A DNA stretch of 54,330 bases, taken from NCBI GenBank assembly GCA_030648205.1, contig JAUSIH010000036.1, forward strand, positions 1 to 54,330. The letters are read 5' to 3'. Both the position numbers and the translations under genes were made by a program. Positions 16,297 to 24,651 of this stretch are shown here, piece after piece (within the stretch, counting starts at the first letter, position 1; the number at the start of each line of letters is the position of its first letter). The DNA comes from Dehalococcoidia bacterium. Its GTDB lineage: Bacteria; Chloroflexota; Dehalococcoidia; JAUSIH01. The notes below the pieces were generated by a model. That model was not told the DNA's origin. It did not search any database and was given only the letters and a program-made list of their open reading frames with translations.

Positions 16297-16327
16297 CGAC
16301 GCCCGCCCCCTTACGAGGCGGGCGTCG
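16297..16327 (+). promoter_or_regulatory. hairpin in the valS leader
   Basis: An 11-bp GC-rich stem (CGACGCCCGCC at 16297-16307 pairing with 16317-16327) with a 9-base loop lies between the promoter and the ribosome site of valS. No T-box sequence (AGGGTGGNACCGCG) is present and no U-run follows. It may stabilise the message or hide an attenuation signal; the role is unproven. Confidence 0.5.
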
Positions 16328-16355
16328 CGCCGATGCCACTCGGAAGGAGTCCCCG

Positions 16356-19040
16356 TTGCAGACCCCACGGGAAGAACTGCCCAAGGCCTACGACTCGAGC
16401 GCCGTGGAGCAGCGGCTCTACCAGACCTGGACTGAGCGCGGCTACTTCACGCCCCACATAGACAGATCGAAGAAACCCTTCGTCATCATCATGCCGCCGC
16501 CCAACGTGACGGGCGAGTTGCACCTGGGCCACGCCCTGACCGCCACCCTGGAAGACACGATGGTGCGCTGGCACCGGATGCTCGGCGAGCCGACCCTGTG
16601 GCTGCCGGGCACCGACCACGCCGGCATCGCCACGCAGGTGGTCGTCGAGAAGGAGCTGGCGAAAGAGAAGCAAAACCGCCACCAGATGGGCCGCGAGAAG
16701 TTCCAGCAGCGCGTCTGGGAGTGGGTGCGCAAGTACGGGAGCGCCATCACCGAGCAGCACAAGCGGCTCGGCGCCTCCTGCGACTGGTCCCGCAACCGCT
16801 TCACCCTCGACCCCGGCCCCAGCAAGGCCGTGCTCACCACCTTCGTCAACCTGTATCGCAAGGGCCTCATCTACCGCGGCGAGCGCATCACCAACTGGTG
16901 CCCGCGCTGCGCTACCGCCCTCTCGGACCTGGAGACAGACCACGAGGAGACCCAGAGCCACCTCTGGCACATACGCTATCCCCTGGCCGACGGCAGCGGC
17001 TTCGTGACCGTCGCGACGACGCGCCCGGAGACGCTGCTCGGCGACACGGCGGTGGCCGTGAATCCCAAGGACCCGCGCTACGAGGGCATGGTCGGGCGCA
17101 GGGTGGTCGTCCCCGCCGTCAAGCGCGAGATACCCATCATCGGCGACGACGCGGTGGACATGTCCTTCGGCACAGGCGCGCTGAAGGTGACGCCCGCCCA
17201 CGACCCCGTTGACTTCGAGATAGCCCAGCGCCACGGCCTGCCCGCCATCAACGTCATGCGCCTGGACGCCACGCTGAACGAGAACGCGGGGCCGTACCAG
17301 GGCATGGAGCGCTTCGAGTGCCGCAAGCGCATTGTGGCGGACCTGGAGCGGGACGGGCTGATGGTCAAGATAGAGCCGCACGTCCACGCGGTGGGCCACT
17401 GCCAGCGGTGCAAGACGATAGTGGAGCCTGTCCTCTCCAAGCAGTGGTTCGTGAAGATGGAGCCGCTCGCGAAGCCCGCCATCAAAGCGGTGGAGAGCGG
17501 CGCGACGAAAATTATCCCGGAGCGCTTCACCAAAGTCTATCTCAACTGGATGAACAACATCCGCGACTGGTGCATCAGCCGCCAGCTCTGGTGGGGGCAC
17601 CGCATACCCGTCTGGTACTGCGACGACTGCGCCAAGCTGACGGTGCAGGTGGAGACGCCGGAGCGCTGCACCCACTGCGGCTCGACGAAACTGGCCCAGG
17701 ACCCGGACGTGCTGGACACGTGGTTCAGCTCCGCGCTCTGGCCGCACTCCACGCTCGGCTGGCCGGACAAGACCGAGGACCTGCAATACTACTACCCCAC
17801 CGCGGTCATGGAGACGGGCTACGACATCCTGTTCTTCTGGGTCGCCCGCATGATCATGATGGGACTGGAGAACACAGGCAAGACGCCTTTCCAAACCGTC
17901 TATCTGCACGGCCTGATCCGCGACGAACAGGGCGACAAGATGAGCAAGGTCCGGGGAAACGTCATCAACCCCCTGACCACCACAAAGCAGTATGGCACGG
18001 ACGCCCTCCGCTTCGCGCTGACCACGGGCACGACGCCAGGGAACGACGTGCGCCTGGGCGCGCCGAGACTGGAGTCGGCCCGCAACTTCGCGAACAAGAT
18101 ATGGAACGCATCGCGCTTCGTCGTCATGAGCATTGACCAGCCTGTGCGTTTGGAACGCTTCGACACGCCGCCGTCCGGCCTGCATCGCGAGGACCGGTGG
18201 ATTCTCAGTCGGCTGAACCAGGTGGTGGCACGCGCCAACCAGCTCTTCGCCGAGTTCCAGTTCGGCGAGGCCGAGCGGGAGATGTACGAGTTCTTGTGGG
18301 GCGAGTTCTGCGACTGGTACATCGAGATGGCGAAGATACGCCTGCGCCAACAGGACGGGTCGCCCTCGCCGCTGCCCGTGCTTGTGCACACGCTGGAGAA
18401 GATGATGCGCCTGCTCCACCCGGTGATGCCCTTCATCACCGAGGAGGTCTGGCAGACCCTGGGCAAGCGCCTCCAGCCCGACCCTCAGCGGACGGAGTCC
18501 GTGATGATAGCGCCCTACCCCGTCGCGAACGAGCGCCTGGCGGACGCCGCCGCCGAACGCGAGATGACGCTCGTGCTGGACGTGGTGCGGGCCATCCGCA
18601 ACGCTCGCGCGGAGTACCGCGTGGAGCCGAACAAGACCGTGGACGCCATTGTGGAGGTGGAGGAGGGGCCGTCCCTCCTGGGAAGGACACTGGAAGACGA
18701 GTCGGCGGCCATGCGCGTTCTTGCGCGCGTCGGCAACCTGCGCGTCGTCGGCAAGGGCGAGCGCCCGCAGGACATGGGACCCGCGTTCACCGCGGTGCTG
18801 GCGTCGGCGGTGGTGTACGTGCCGCTGGCGGGCGTGGTGGACATTGACGCGGAGCGCGCGCGGCTGCACAAGGAGCAGGCGGAGACGCAGGAGGCGATGG
18901 CGCGGCTGGAGGGCCGGTTGAACAACGAGCAGTTCACGAGCAAGGCCCCCGCCGAGGTCGTCGAGAAGGAACGCGAGCGGCTGGCGTCGATGCAGGGCAA
19001 GGTACGGAACACGCAGGAACGGCTGCAGGAGCTGGGATAA
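16356..19040 (+). CDS. valS: valyl-tRNA synthetase
   Basis: About 894 residues, close to the usual 880. The start is taken as TTG at 16356 (LQTPREELPKAYDSS), which has GGAAGGAG six bases upstream. The longer frame would begin inside the promoter. Class I signatures are PPPNVTGELHLGHALT (HIGH motif as HLGH) and DKMSKVRGN (KMSKS motif). The CP1 editing domain (TTRPETLLGDTAVAVNP), the anticodon-binding domain (WGEFCDWYIEM) and a C-terminal coiled coil (about 830-894, ERARLHKEQAETQEAM) complete the family layout. It charges tRNA-Val and hydrolyses misacylated Thr-tRNA-Val. The LLM oxidoreductase gene follows after 23 bases. Confidence 0.97.
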   Translation: MQTPREELPKAYDSSAVEQRLYQTWTERGYFTPHIDRSKKPFVIIMPPPNVTGELHLGHALTATLEDTMVRWHRMLGEPTLWLPGTDHAGIATQVVVEKELAKEKQNRHQMGREKFQQRVWEWVRKYGSAITEQHKRLGASCDWSRNRFTLDPGPSKAVLTTFVNLYRKGLIYRGERITNWCPRCATALSDLETDHEETQSHLWHIRYPLADGSGFVTVATTRPETLLGDTAVAVNPKDPRYEGMVGRRVVVPAVKREIPIIGDDAVDMSFGTGALKVTPAHDPVDFEIAQRHGLPAINVMRLDATLNENAGPYQGMERFECRKRIVADLERDGLMVKIEPHVHAVGHCQRCKTIVEPVLSKQWFVKMEPLAKPAIKAVESGATKIIPERFTKVYLNWMNNIRDWCISRQLWWGHRIPVWYCDDCAKLTVQVETPERCTHCGSTKLAQDPDVLDTWFSSALWPHSTLGWPDKTEDLQYYYPTAVMETGYDILFFWVARMIMMGLENTGKTPFQTVYLHGLIRDEQGDKMSKVRGNVINPLTTTKQYGTDALRFALTTGTTPGNDVRLGAPRLESARNFANKIWNASRFVVMSIDQPVRLERFDTPPSGLHREDRWILSRLNQVVARANQLFAEFQFGEAEREMYEFLWGEFCDWYIEMAKIRLRQQDGSPSPLPVLVHTLEKMMRLLHPVMPFITEEVWQTLGKRLQPDPQRTESVMIAPYPVANERLADAAAEREMTLVLDVVRAIRNARAEYRVEPNKTVDAIVEVEEGPSLLGRTLEDESAAMRVLARVGNLRVVGKGERPQDMGPAFTAVLASAVVYVPLAGVVDIDAERARLHKEQAETQEAMARLEGRLNNEQFTSKAPAEVVEKERERLASMQGKVRNTQERLQELG

Positions 19041-19063
19041 TCGCCGCGCAAAGCCGAGGTGAC

Positions 19064-19939
19064 ATGATGCGACTTGGTGCTATTTTCCCTCAGACGGAGA
19101 TCGGCGCGGACCCGGGCGTCATCCGCGAGTATGCCCAGACGGTGGAGGGGCTTGGCTATCACCACCTGGGCGTCTATGACCACGTCCTCGGCGCCAATCC
19201 GGCCTCACGGCCCGGCTGGCAGGGCGCCTACACGCACAGGGAGATGTTCCACGAGCCGTTCGTTCTTTTCGGCTATCTCGCCGCCGTCGCGCCCAGGCTG
19301 GAGCTTGTCACGGAGATACTAGTCCTGCCGCAGCGCCAGACGGCGCTCGTCGCCAAGCAGGCCGCCGAGGTGGACATCCTCACCGGCGGCCGCCTTCGCC
19401 TGGGCGTCGGCATCGGATGGAACGCCGTGGAGTTCGAGGCCCTCGGCGAGGACTTCCACACTCGTGGACGCCGCGTGGAGGAGCAGGTGCGCGTGCTTCG
19501 CGCGCTGTGGACGAACGAGCTTGTGACGATCAAAGGGCGCTGGCACACCATCACCGACACAGGCATCAATCCGCTGCCCGTCCAGAGGCCGATTCCGGTC
19601 TGGATGGGCGGGACCGCGGACGCGGCGCTGAGGCGCATCGCGCGCATCGCCGACGGATGGTTCCCCCGCGAGGGGCCTACCGACAGGGGAAAGGCGCGAC
19701 TGGAGGCGTTCCGTGCGTATGCGCGCGAGGCGGGACGGGACCCCGCGAGCATCGGCGTAGAGGGCCGCATCAGCGTCGCCCGGCGCACGCCGGACGAGTG
19801 GATGGCGGAGGCGTCGGCGTGGCGCACCCTCGGCACGACGCATATCGCGGTCAACACCATGGGCGCGGGATTCCGGTCCGTCCGCGACCATCTGAACGCG
19901 CTGCGCCAGTTTAAAGAAGCAGCCACACCCCTTATCTAA
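19064..19939 (+). CDS. LLM-class (luciferase-like) F420-type oxidoreductase
   Basis: A 291-residue bacterial-luciferase-fold protein. It begins MRLGAIFPQTEIGADPG and has YHHLGVYDHVLG, AAVAPRLELVTEILVLPQR, GGRLRLGVGIGWNAVEFEAL and PIPVWMGGTADAALRRIARIADGWFP, the pattern of the F420-dependent TIGR03619-like subgroup. It would reduce or oxidise a substrate with a deazaflavin or flavin cofactor. The second ATG at 19067 may be the true start because GAGGTGA sits very close to the first. It follows valS closely but functionally fits the metabolic block downstream. The cofactor is inferred from family only. Confidence 0.88.
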   Translation: MMRLGAIFPQTEIGADPGVIREYAQTVEGLGYHHLGVYDHVLGANPASRPGWQGAYTHREMFHEPFVLFGYLAAVAPRLELVTEILVLPQRQTALVAKQAAEVDILTGGRLRLGVGIGWNAVEFEALGEDFHTRGRRVEEQVRVLRALWTNELVTIKGRWHTITDTGINPLPVQRPIPVWMGGTADAALRRIARIADGWFPREGPTDRGKARLEAFRAYAREAGRDPASIGVEGRISVARRTPDEWMAEASAWRTLGTTHIAVNTMGAGFRSVRDHLNALRQFKEAATPLI

Positions 19940-20036
19940 GAGCCGTCCCGAAAACCCTCCACCGGTCTTCGCTCAGTTTGGTACAGTGAAGGGGTTGAGA
20001 CCAGCGGGCCATCGCCACGTCGACCAGCGCCCAAGT

Positions 20037-20065
20037 TTGACAGGACGGCGGCGGGCGCGTAGATT
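20037..20065 (+). promoter_or_regulatory. promoter for the first UGSC selenoprotein operon
   Basis: A perfect TTGACA (20037-20042), a 17-base spacer and TAGATT (20060-20065). The selenoprotein ATG is about 82 bases beyond the expected start site, with GGAGGT just before it. Confidence 0.65.
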
Positions 20066-20152
20066 AGGTGCGGTTCCACAGGGGGGGCCTGACGCCGGTC
20101 GCGGGGCTGGAACAGGTGGCTCCGAGTCTCGTCGAAACCATCTGGAGGTAGC

Positions 20153-20752
20153 ATGGACAAGTTACGCATCCTTGATCCCGTGGTGGAGTCCCCGAAGGAA
20201 GACAAGGGCCTCGCGCCGCTTCTGGACAGCGTGGAGGGCAAGTCGGTTTTCTTCCGCATTCAGTGGGACGCCTATGACGTGTTCACGAACCGCTTTCGTG
20301 AGCTGCTGGAAGAACGCGCTCACCCGCGCGAGGTCACCACGCTGGACCTGCGCTACGAGTCGCCGGACTACGTGCCCTACGCCGACCGCCGCAATAAAGA
20401 GAAGTGGACGAAGAAATTCGACGGCTACGCCGCGAAGGCGGACTGGGCCGTCATGGGCCTGGCGGCCTGAGGCTCCTGCACGGCGTGGTGTATCCACGAT
20501 ACGATTGACATGCAGAAGCGCGGCGTGCCCACGGTGACGCTCGTCACCGAGCAGTTCGTCTCGCTGGCGAAGGCGGCCGCGAAGTCGCTCGGCTATCCGG
20601 ACATCCCGCTGGTCGTCGTGCCGCACCCGTTCGAGACGATGCCCCGTGACCGGGTGCGCAAGCTGGCGGAGCAGAAGTACGACGAGATTGTGGGCAAGGT
20701 GGTCAAGGCCACTCCTCATCGCGTGCCGGGGAAGCCAGAGGCGGCGCGATGA
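20153..20752 (+). CDS. UGSC-type selenoprotein 1 (in-frame UGA read as Sec106)
   Basis: The frame from ATG 20153 (TGGAGGTAGC upstream) reaches TGA at 20468-20470 and continues, in the same frame, to a TGA at 20750-20752, giving 199 residues if the first UGA is selenocysteine. The junction reads VMGLAA-U-GSCTAWCIHDTIDM, an exact UGSC motif. The second half (KRGVPTVTLVTEQF) has no start of its own that would give a full domain. The second UGSC gene at 24652 aligns on both sides of its own UGA, and a SECIS-like hairpin follows. UGSC (seleno)proteins are an annotated family without an established reaction; U-x-x-C suggests thiol/selenol redox chemistry. It overlaps the next gene by four bases (ATGA). 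Confidence 0.87.
20468..20515 (+). promoter_or_regulatory. bacterial SECIS-like element of selenoprotein 1
   Basis: A hairpin downstream of the UGA: CGTGG (20484-20488), loop TGTAT, CCACG (20494-20498), with a possible asymmetric lower stem CTGCA (20476-20480)/TGCAG (20511-20515). The apical loop starts 18 bases after the UGA and has G at its second position. This fits known bacterial SECIS rules (loop 16-37 bases from UGA, G among the first two loop bases). It would recruit SelB with Sec-tRNA. Confidence 0.72.
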
Positions 20753-21807
20753 GCGCCAGTGTCCACGAGGTTGACCAGGACATCGAGCAGGTCTTCGATT
20801 ACGCGTGCGCGCACGGCTGGAGCGACGGCCTGCCGATTATTCCGCCCACAGAGGAGCGGGTCGCGCGGATGCTGGCGGCGGCGGACCTGAAGCCGGACGC
20901 GGTGATCGCCCACCTGCCGCCGCGCAGGGGTGACGTGACGGTGGAGAAGTTGGCGGTGAATGCGGTCATGGCCGGGTGCACGCCGGCCTGCTTCCCCGTC
21001 ATCATAGCGGGAACGGAGGCGTGCGACGACCCGAACCTCAATATCTACTCCCTGAACACGACCACGAACTCCGTTGTCCCCGCGTTCATCATCAACGGCC
21101 CCATCCGAAAGGAGCTGGACATCAACTGCGGCTGGGGCTGCCTGGGGCACGGCTGGCGCGCCAATGCGACGATAGGCCGCGCGATGAGCCTGATCATGCT
21201 GAACGTGTCGGGGCGTATTCCGAAGCAGGTCTGCAAGAGCACGCACAAGCAGCCCGGCGCGTACGCCTTCTGCTTCGGCGAGTACGAGGAGCTCAGCCCG
21301 TGGGAGCCGCTGCACGTGGAGCGCGGGTTCAAGCGCGAGGACAGCACCATCACCGTGCTGGGGCCGTCGGGGACAACGAACGTGATTGACCACGACAGCC
21401 AAACGGGGGAGGATGTGCTGTACACCATAGCCTCGTCCTTGATGTGCATCGGCAGCAACAACTTCAGCCCGTACTACGGCGAGGGCGAGATGGGTGTGGT
21501 GCTGTGCCCGCCGCACGCGGACCTGATCGCCAAAGAATTTCCCACCAAACAGAAGGTGAAGGAGTTCCTGCTGCGCGAGACATCCAAGATTCCGTTGAGC
21601 TGGCTGCCGGAGCGCCGACGGAAGGCGCTGGTCAAGAAGAGCAGCGGCGGGCAGGTGCAGGGCGACTTCGCCCGCATGGCGGCCAGGGCGGACCAGTTCC
21701 TTGTCGTCGTCGCGGGAGGCCTGGGCGGCTACCACTCAGTCGTTTTGCCCACCTTTGGCACATACGCCGTGACAAAGCTCATCCACCGCCCAGCGCGAGC
21801 GGGGTAG
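20749..21807 (+). CDS. UGSC-partner protein A (unnamed conserved family)
   Basis: A 352-residue soluble protein, not assignable by me to a named family. It is clearly paralogous to the gene at 23511. Shared features are GWSDGLPIIPPTEERV (23511 copy: GWTDGLPVAPPTEERV), VEKLAVNAVMAGC, RANATIGRAMSLIMLN, STITVLG, SNNF and a C-terminal FGTYAVT. Cys residues cluster in MAGCTPAC and in INCGWGCLGHGW, the latter a C-x3-C absent from the other copy. No signal peptide or membrane segment. Its ATG overlaps the selenoprotein stop (ATGA), so the two proteins are probably made together and may form a complex. Function is unknown; a redox or lyase partner for the selenoprotein is inference. Confidence 0.82.
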   Translation: MSASVHEVDQDIEQVFDYACAHGWSDGLPIIPPTEERVARMLAAADLKPDAVIAHLPPRRGDVTVEKLAVNAVMAGCTPACFPVIIAGTEACDDPNLNIYSLNTTTNSVVPAFIINGPIRKELDINCGWGCLGHGWRANATIGRAMSLIMLNVSGRIPKQVCKSTHKQPGAYAFCFGEYEELSPWEPLHVERGFKREDSTITVLGPSGTTNVIDHDSQTGEDVLYTIASSLMCIGSNNFSPYYGEGEMGVVLCPPHADLIAKEFPTKQKVKEFLLRETSKIPLSWLPERRRKALVKKSSGGQVQGDFARMAARADQFLVVVAGGLGGYHSVVLPTFGTYAVTKLIHRPARAG

Positions 21808-21857
21808 CGTACCTTCATCCTTCTGGTCACGCTCCAGGGCGGCCTGGACAGGTCTTT

Positions 21858-21874
21858 GCCCCGCTTTGCGGGGC
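21858..21874 (+). terminator. possible terminator hairpin after partner A
   Basis: GCCCCGC-TTT-GCGGGGC, a 7-bp perfect stem with a three-base loop, 50 bases after the stop codon. No U-run follows, so it may only pause or stabilise the transcript. Confidence 0.4.
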
Positions 21875-22013
21875 CGTGCCCGTGGTAGAGTGCGCTGCTC
21901 TCCTTGACTGTTCAGCCCAGCGAGGAGACACACGCCACATGCCACACTGTGGCCGTGCGCCGCGCATCGGCGGGGCGAGACGGGCACAGATTATTTGAGC
22001 GACGAGGTGCGTT

Positions 22014-23384
22014 ATGAGCCTGGAAGCGCGTATCGCCAAACACGCCGCCGCGGTGCGATTCGAGGACTTGCCCAGGGAAGCAGTGGATGCGGCGAAGAAA
22101 GAAATACTGTGGGCGCTGGGCACCTCCGTCGCGGGCGCGGGCGCGACCGGCTCTGAGATGGTGCTGACAGTGGTGCGCGAGCTCAGCCGAGGTTGCACCG
22201 GCGACGCTACCATCATTGGGTACGAAGAGCGGGCGCCGGCGCTGCTGGCGGGCTTCGCCAACGGAGTGTTCGCCAAGGCCGTCGAATACGAGGACAAGCA
22301 CTGGTTTGGCAACACGCACGCCTACGCCATCGGCGTCGCGGTGGTGCCCGCGGCCTTCGCTGTTGGCGAGCATCTGGGCGGTGTTGATGGCAAGGCGCTG
22401 GTCAATGCCGTGGCGGTGGCGACGGATGTTCAGGCGCGCCTCGTCAATGGGGCGCCCAATGCCATCAAAACGCCCTTCAACGCCACCTATATGTTCTCGC
22501 ACTTCGGGGCGACTATCGCGGCGGCCAAGCTCCTTCGCTTGACGGAAGAGCAGATGATTGATGCCCTGGGTATCGCCTATACACAGGCGGCGGGCACCTT
22601 TCAGGCCCATCACGAAGGAACCCTGGCCGTCCGCATGCAGATGGGCTTCTGCGTTCGCAATGGCGTCTTCGCCGCGCTCATGGCGAGGGCCGGCATAGAT
22701 GGCCCCCACCAGTTCCTGACCGGGCGCAGTGGCCTGTACCCAAGCTTCTATAAGGAGTGCGCTGAAGAAGCCATCGTGAAAGACCTGGGGGCTATGTTCT
22801 GGGGAACGAGGCTGGGCTTCAAGGGCTATCCCTGCTGCGCCGCCATGCACCAGGCCCTGGATGCGATGTTCCAGGTGAAGCAGGCCCATAAGATCAGGCC
22901 GGAGCAGGTCGTGGCCGTTGACGTCTACGGCTCCCCCAGCATGGCTATTACCTGTGCACCAATTGAGGAGAAGCGGCGCCCACGGAATCACGTGGAGCAG
23001 GAGTTCAGCCTGCCGTGGGCGGCGGCCTGCGCCCTGACAGACGACCGTCTCGACCTGAGCCACTTCCAGGACGCCGCTCTGAAGGACGCGGCGAAGATGG
23101 CCCTCGCGCGGAAAGTCACCGCACACACAGACCCGAAGGACGCCCAAGTCTATGCGGTTGTCACGCTGACCGATGGCCGGAAGCTCACGTCGGCGCGCAT
23201 AGGCCCGCCAACGGGGCACCCCGATAAGCCGATTCCCCTTGCGGAGCTTATCAGACGCTACGACGACTGTGTGACATACAGCCCCCGGCCTCTGGCTCAC
23301 GAGAAGACAAAGCGAGCAAGAGACCTGGTGCTGGCGCTTCCGGACGTTCCGGACGCAACGGAGGCGATAAAGCTGCTTGCCTGA
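22014..23384 (+). CDS. MmgE/PrpD-family protein
   Basis: A 456-residue protein with the all-helical N-terminal MmgE/PrpD domain and the alpha/beta C-terminal domain. Typical segments are LPREAVDAAKKEILWALGTSVAGAG (residue run split here: EILWALGTSVAGAG), GFANGVFAKAVEYEDKHW, AYAIGVAVVPAAFAVGE, GTFQAHHEGTLAVRMQMGFC and GFKGYPCCAAMHQALD. Known members are 2-methylcitrate dehydratase and cis-aconitate decarboxylase; many are uncharacterised isomerases or dehydratases. It lies between the two mirrored selenoprotein modules, so a shared pathway for an organic acid is likely but unproven. GAGGTG precedes the ATG. Confidence 0.9.
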   Translation: MSLEARIAKHAAAVRFEDLPREAVDAAKKEILWALGTSVAGAGATGSEMVLTVVRELSRGCTGDATIIGYEERAPALLAGFANGVFAKAVEYEDKHWFGNTHAYAIGVAVVPAAFAVGEHLGGVDGKALVNAVAVATDVQARLVNGAPNAIKTPFNATYMFSHFGATIAAAKLLRLTEEQMIDALGIAYTQAAGTFQAHHEGTLAVRMQMGFCVRNGVFAALMARAGIDGPHQFLTGRSGLYPSFYKECAEEAIVKDLGAMFWGTRLGFKGYPCCAAMHQALDAMFQVKQAHKIRPEQVVAVDVYGSPSMAITCAPIEEKRRPRNHVEQEFSLPWAAACALTDDRLDLSHFQDAALKDAAKMALARKVTAHTDPKDAQVYAVVTLTDGRKLTSARIGPPTGHPDKPIPLAELIRRYDDCVTYSPRPLAHEKTKRARDLVLALPDVPDATEAIKLLA

Positions 23385-23441
23385 GGATTGCCTGTCTGGA
23401 CCGCCACGCGCGGGACAAACACCCGCCAATATGCACCAAAG

Positions 23442-23470
23442 TTGCCCCGTCACGTGCGAGGGAATATAAT
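23442..23470 (+). promoter_or_regulatory. strong promoter for the second UGSC operon
   Basis: TTGCCC (23442-23447), a 17-base spacer and a perfect TATAAT (23465-23470). Transcription would start near 23477, about 34 bases before the ATG, which has TAGGAGG upstream. Confidence 0.75.
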
Positions 23471-23510
23471 CGCACCGCGAAGTTCCAGCGCGTCCCCATA
23501 GGAGGCTGCC

Positions 23511-24632
23511 ATGACCTCAGGCCAAACCTCAGCCAAGGTCCTCGAATTCACCGATGCCTGGGACTGGCTTGACCACGCCTATCAGAACGGATGGACCGAT
23601 GGCCTGCCAGTCGCGCCACCCACGGAGGAGCGCGTCGGCGCAATGGTCGAACACGTAAAGCGCCGCCCGGACGAGCTGCTCGGCCTCATTCCGCCTATGC
23701 AGGGCAAGGCGACCCTCGAGAAGGTCGCCATCCAGGCCGTGATGGCGGGCTGCGCGCCCGAGCACTTCACGGTCGTCCTCGCCGCACTGGAGTGCATGCT
23801 CTGCGAGGAGGACAAGGAGCACTTCAACCTCAAGGGAGTGCAGGACACCACGAACCCCGTCACGCCGCTGGTCATTGTCAGCGGCCCGGCGGTCAAGCAG
23901 CTTGGCTTCCACTACAAAGAGAACGCCTTCGGCGGCGTCTCCCGCGCCAACGCCGCGGTGGGTCGGGCCGTGCGGCTTATCCTGTGGAACCTCGGCGGCG
24001 CCCGCCCCGGACAGACGGACATGACGCATCTGGGCCATCCCGGCAAGTACTCGTTCTGCATCGCCGAGAACCCGGACATGGAAGAGAACCCGTGGACGAA
24101 GCTGAACGTCGAGTGGGGCTACCCCGCCGACCAGAGCACCGTCACCGTCTTCGGCTGCGAGGCGCCGCGCAACGTCCTGACGCTCACCTCCGTGGGCCGC
24201 GAGGGCAACCCCGGCCCGGAGCGCGCTCTGCGCTTCATCGCCCGGAGCATGTCCACGCCCGGCTCCAACAACTTCCACTTCATGGGGCAGGTACTGGTCA
24301 CCTTCGGCCCGCGCACCGTTGCGCAGTTGCACCAGGCGCGCTATACCAAAGAGACCGTCCGCCGCTTCCTGTTCGACCAGGCGCGCAACCGCCTCGGCGA
24401 CCTTATCCGCGACGGCTTCTACAACCCCGCCGTGGGCAATGACACGTGGCGGGACTACGCCCCCTGGGTTGACCAGACGAACCCGCAGACGATGGTGCCC
24501 ATCGTCGAGCGCGAGGCGAACATCCATATCACCGTCACCGGCGCGGCGAGCCTGCCCTGGAACTCCGTCTGCCACGGTTGGGGCAACTTCGGCGCGTACG
24601 CGGTGACTCGGCCCATCAAGTTCCCCAAGTAG
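23511..24632 (+). CDS. UGSC-partner protein B (paralogue of partner A)
   Basis: A 373-residue soluble protein, the second member of the unnamed family. It shares GWTDGLPVAPPTEERV, LEKVAIQAVMAGCAP, SRANAAVGRAVRLILWNL, STVTVFG, SNNFHFMGQ and the C-terminal GNFGAYAVTRPIKFP with the copy at 20749. Differences are informative: it has ECMLCEE (C-x2-C) and lacks the CGWGC segment, and it carries an extra region near WRDYAPWVDQTNPQTM. It starts its own transcript and is followed after 19 bases by selenoprotein 2, the reverse order of the first module. A complex with the selenoprotein is a reasonable guess; no reaction is known to me. Confidence 0.82.
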   Translation: MTSGQTSAKVLEFTDAWDWLDHAYQNGWTDGLPVAPPTEERVGAMVEHVKRRPDELLGLIPPMQGKATLEKVAIQAVMAGCAPEHFTVVLAALECMLCEEDKEHFNLKGVQDTTNPVTPLVIVSGPAVKQLGFHYKENAFGGVSRANAAVGRAVRLILWNLGGARPGQTDMTHLGHPGKYSFCIAENPDMEENPWTKLNVEWGYPADQSTVTVFGCEAPRNVLTLTSVGREGNPGPERALRFIARSMSTPGSNNFHFMGQVLVTFGPRTVAQLHQARYTKETVRRFLFDQARNRLGDLIRDGFYNPAVGNDTWRDYAPWVDQTNPQTMVPIVEREANIHITVTGAASLPWNSVCHGWGNFGAYAVTRPIKFPK

Positions 24633-24651
24633 TTGAAGGAGGCAAACCGTC

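Noticed and set aside
16227-16355. N-terminal extension of valS
   Set aside because: The first codon coincides with the -35 hexamer TTGACG; the TTG at 16356 has a strong ribosome site and the right length.
16262-16355. T-box riboswitch before valS
   Set aside because: The leader is too short and lacks the conserved T-box sequence and antiterminator.
16311-18869. 852-codon open frame antisense to valS
   Set aside because: It mirrors valS third-position GC bias, is full of His/Arg/Val runs and matches nothing; valS is unmistakable on the other strand. The same applies to long antisense frames over corA, glgA, dnaE and the GH57 gene.
20468-20470. TGA in selenoprotein 1 as a true stop, splitting two genes
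   Set aside because: The frame continues without shift into a conserved half lacking its own ribosome site, the same break occurs at the same position in the paralogue, and a SECIS-like hairpin follows in both.
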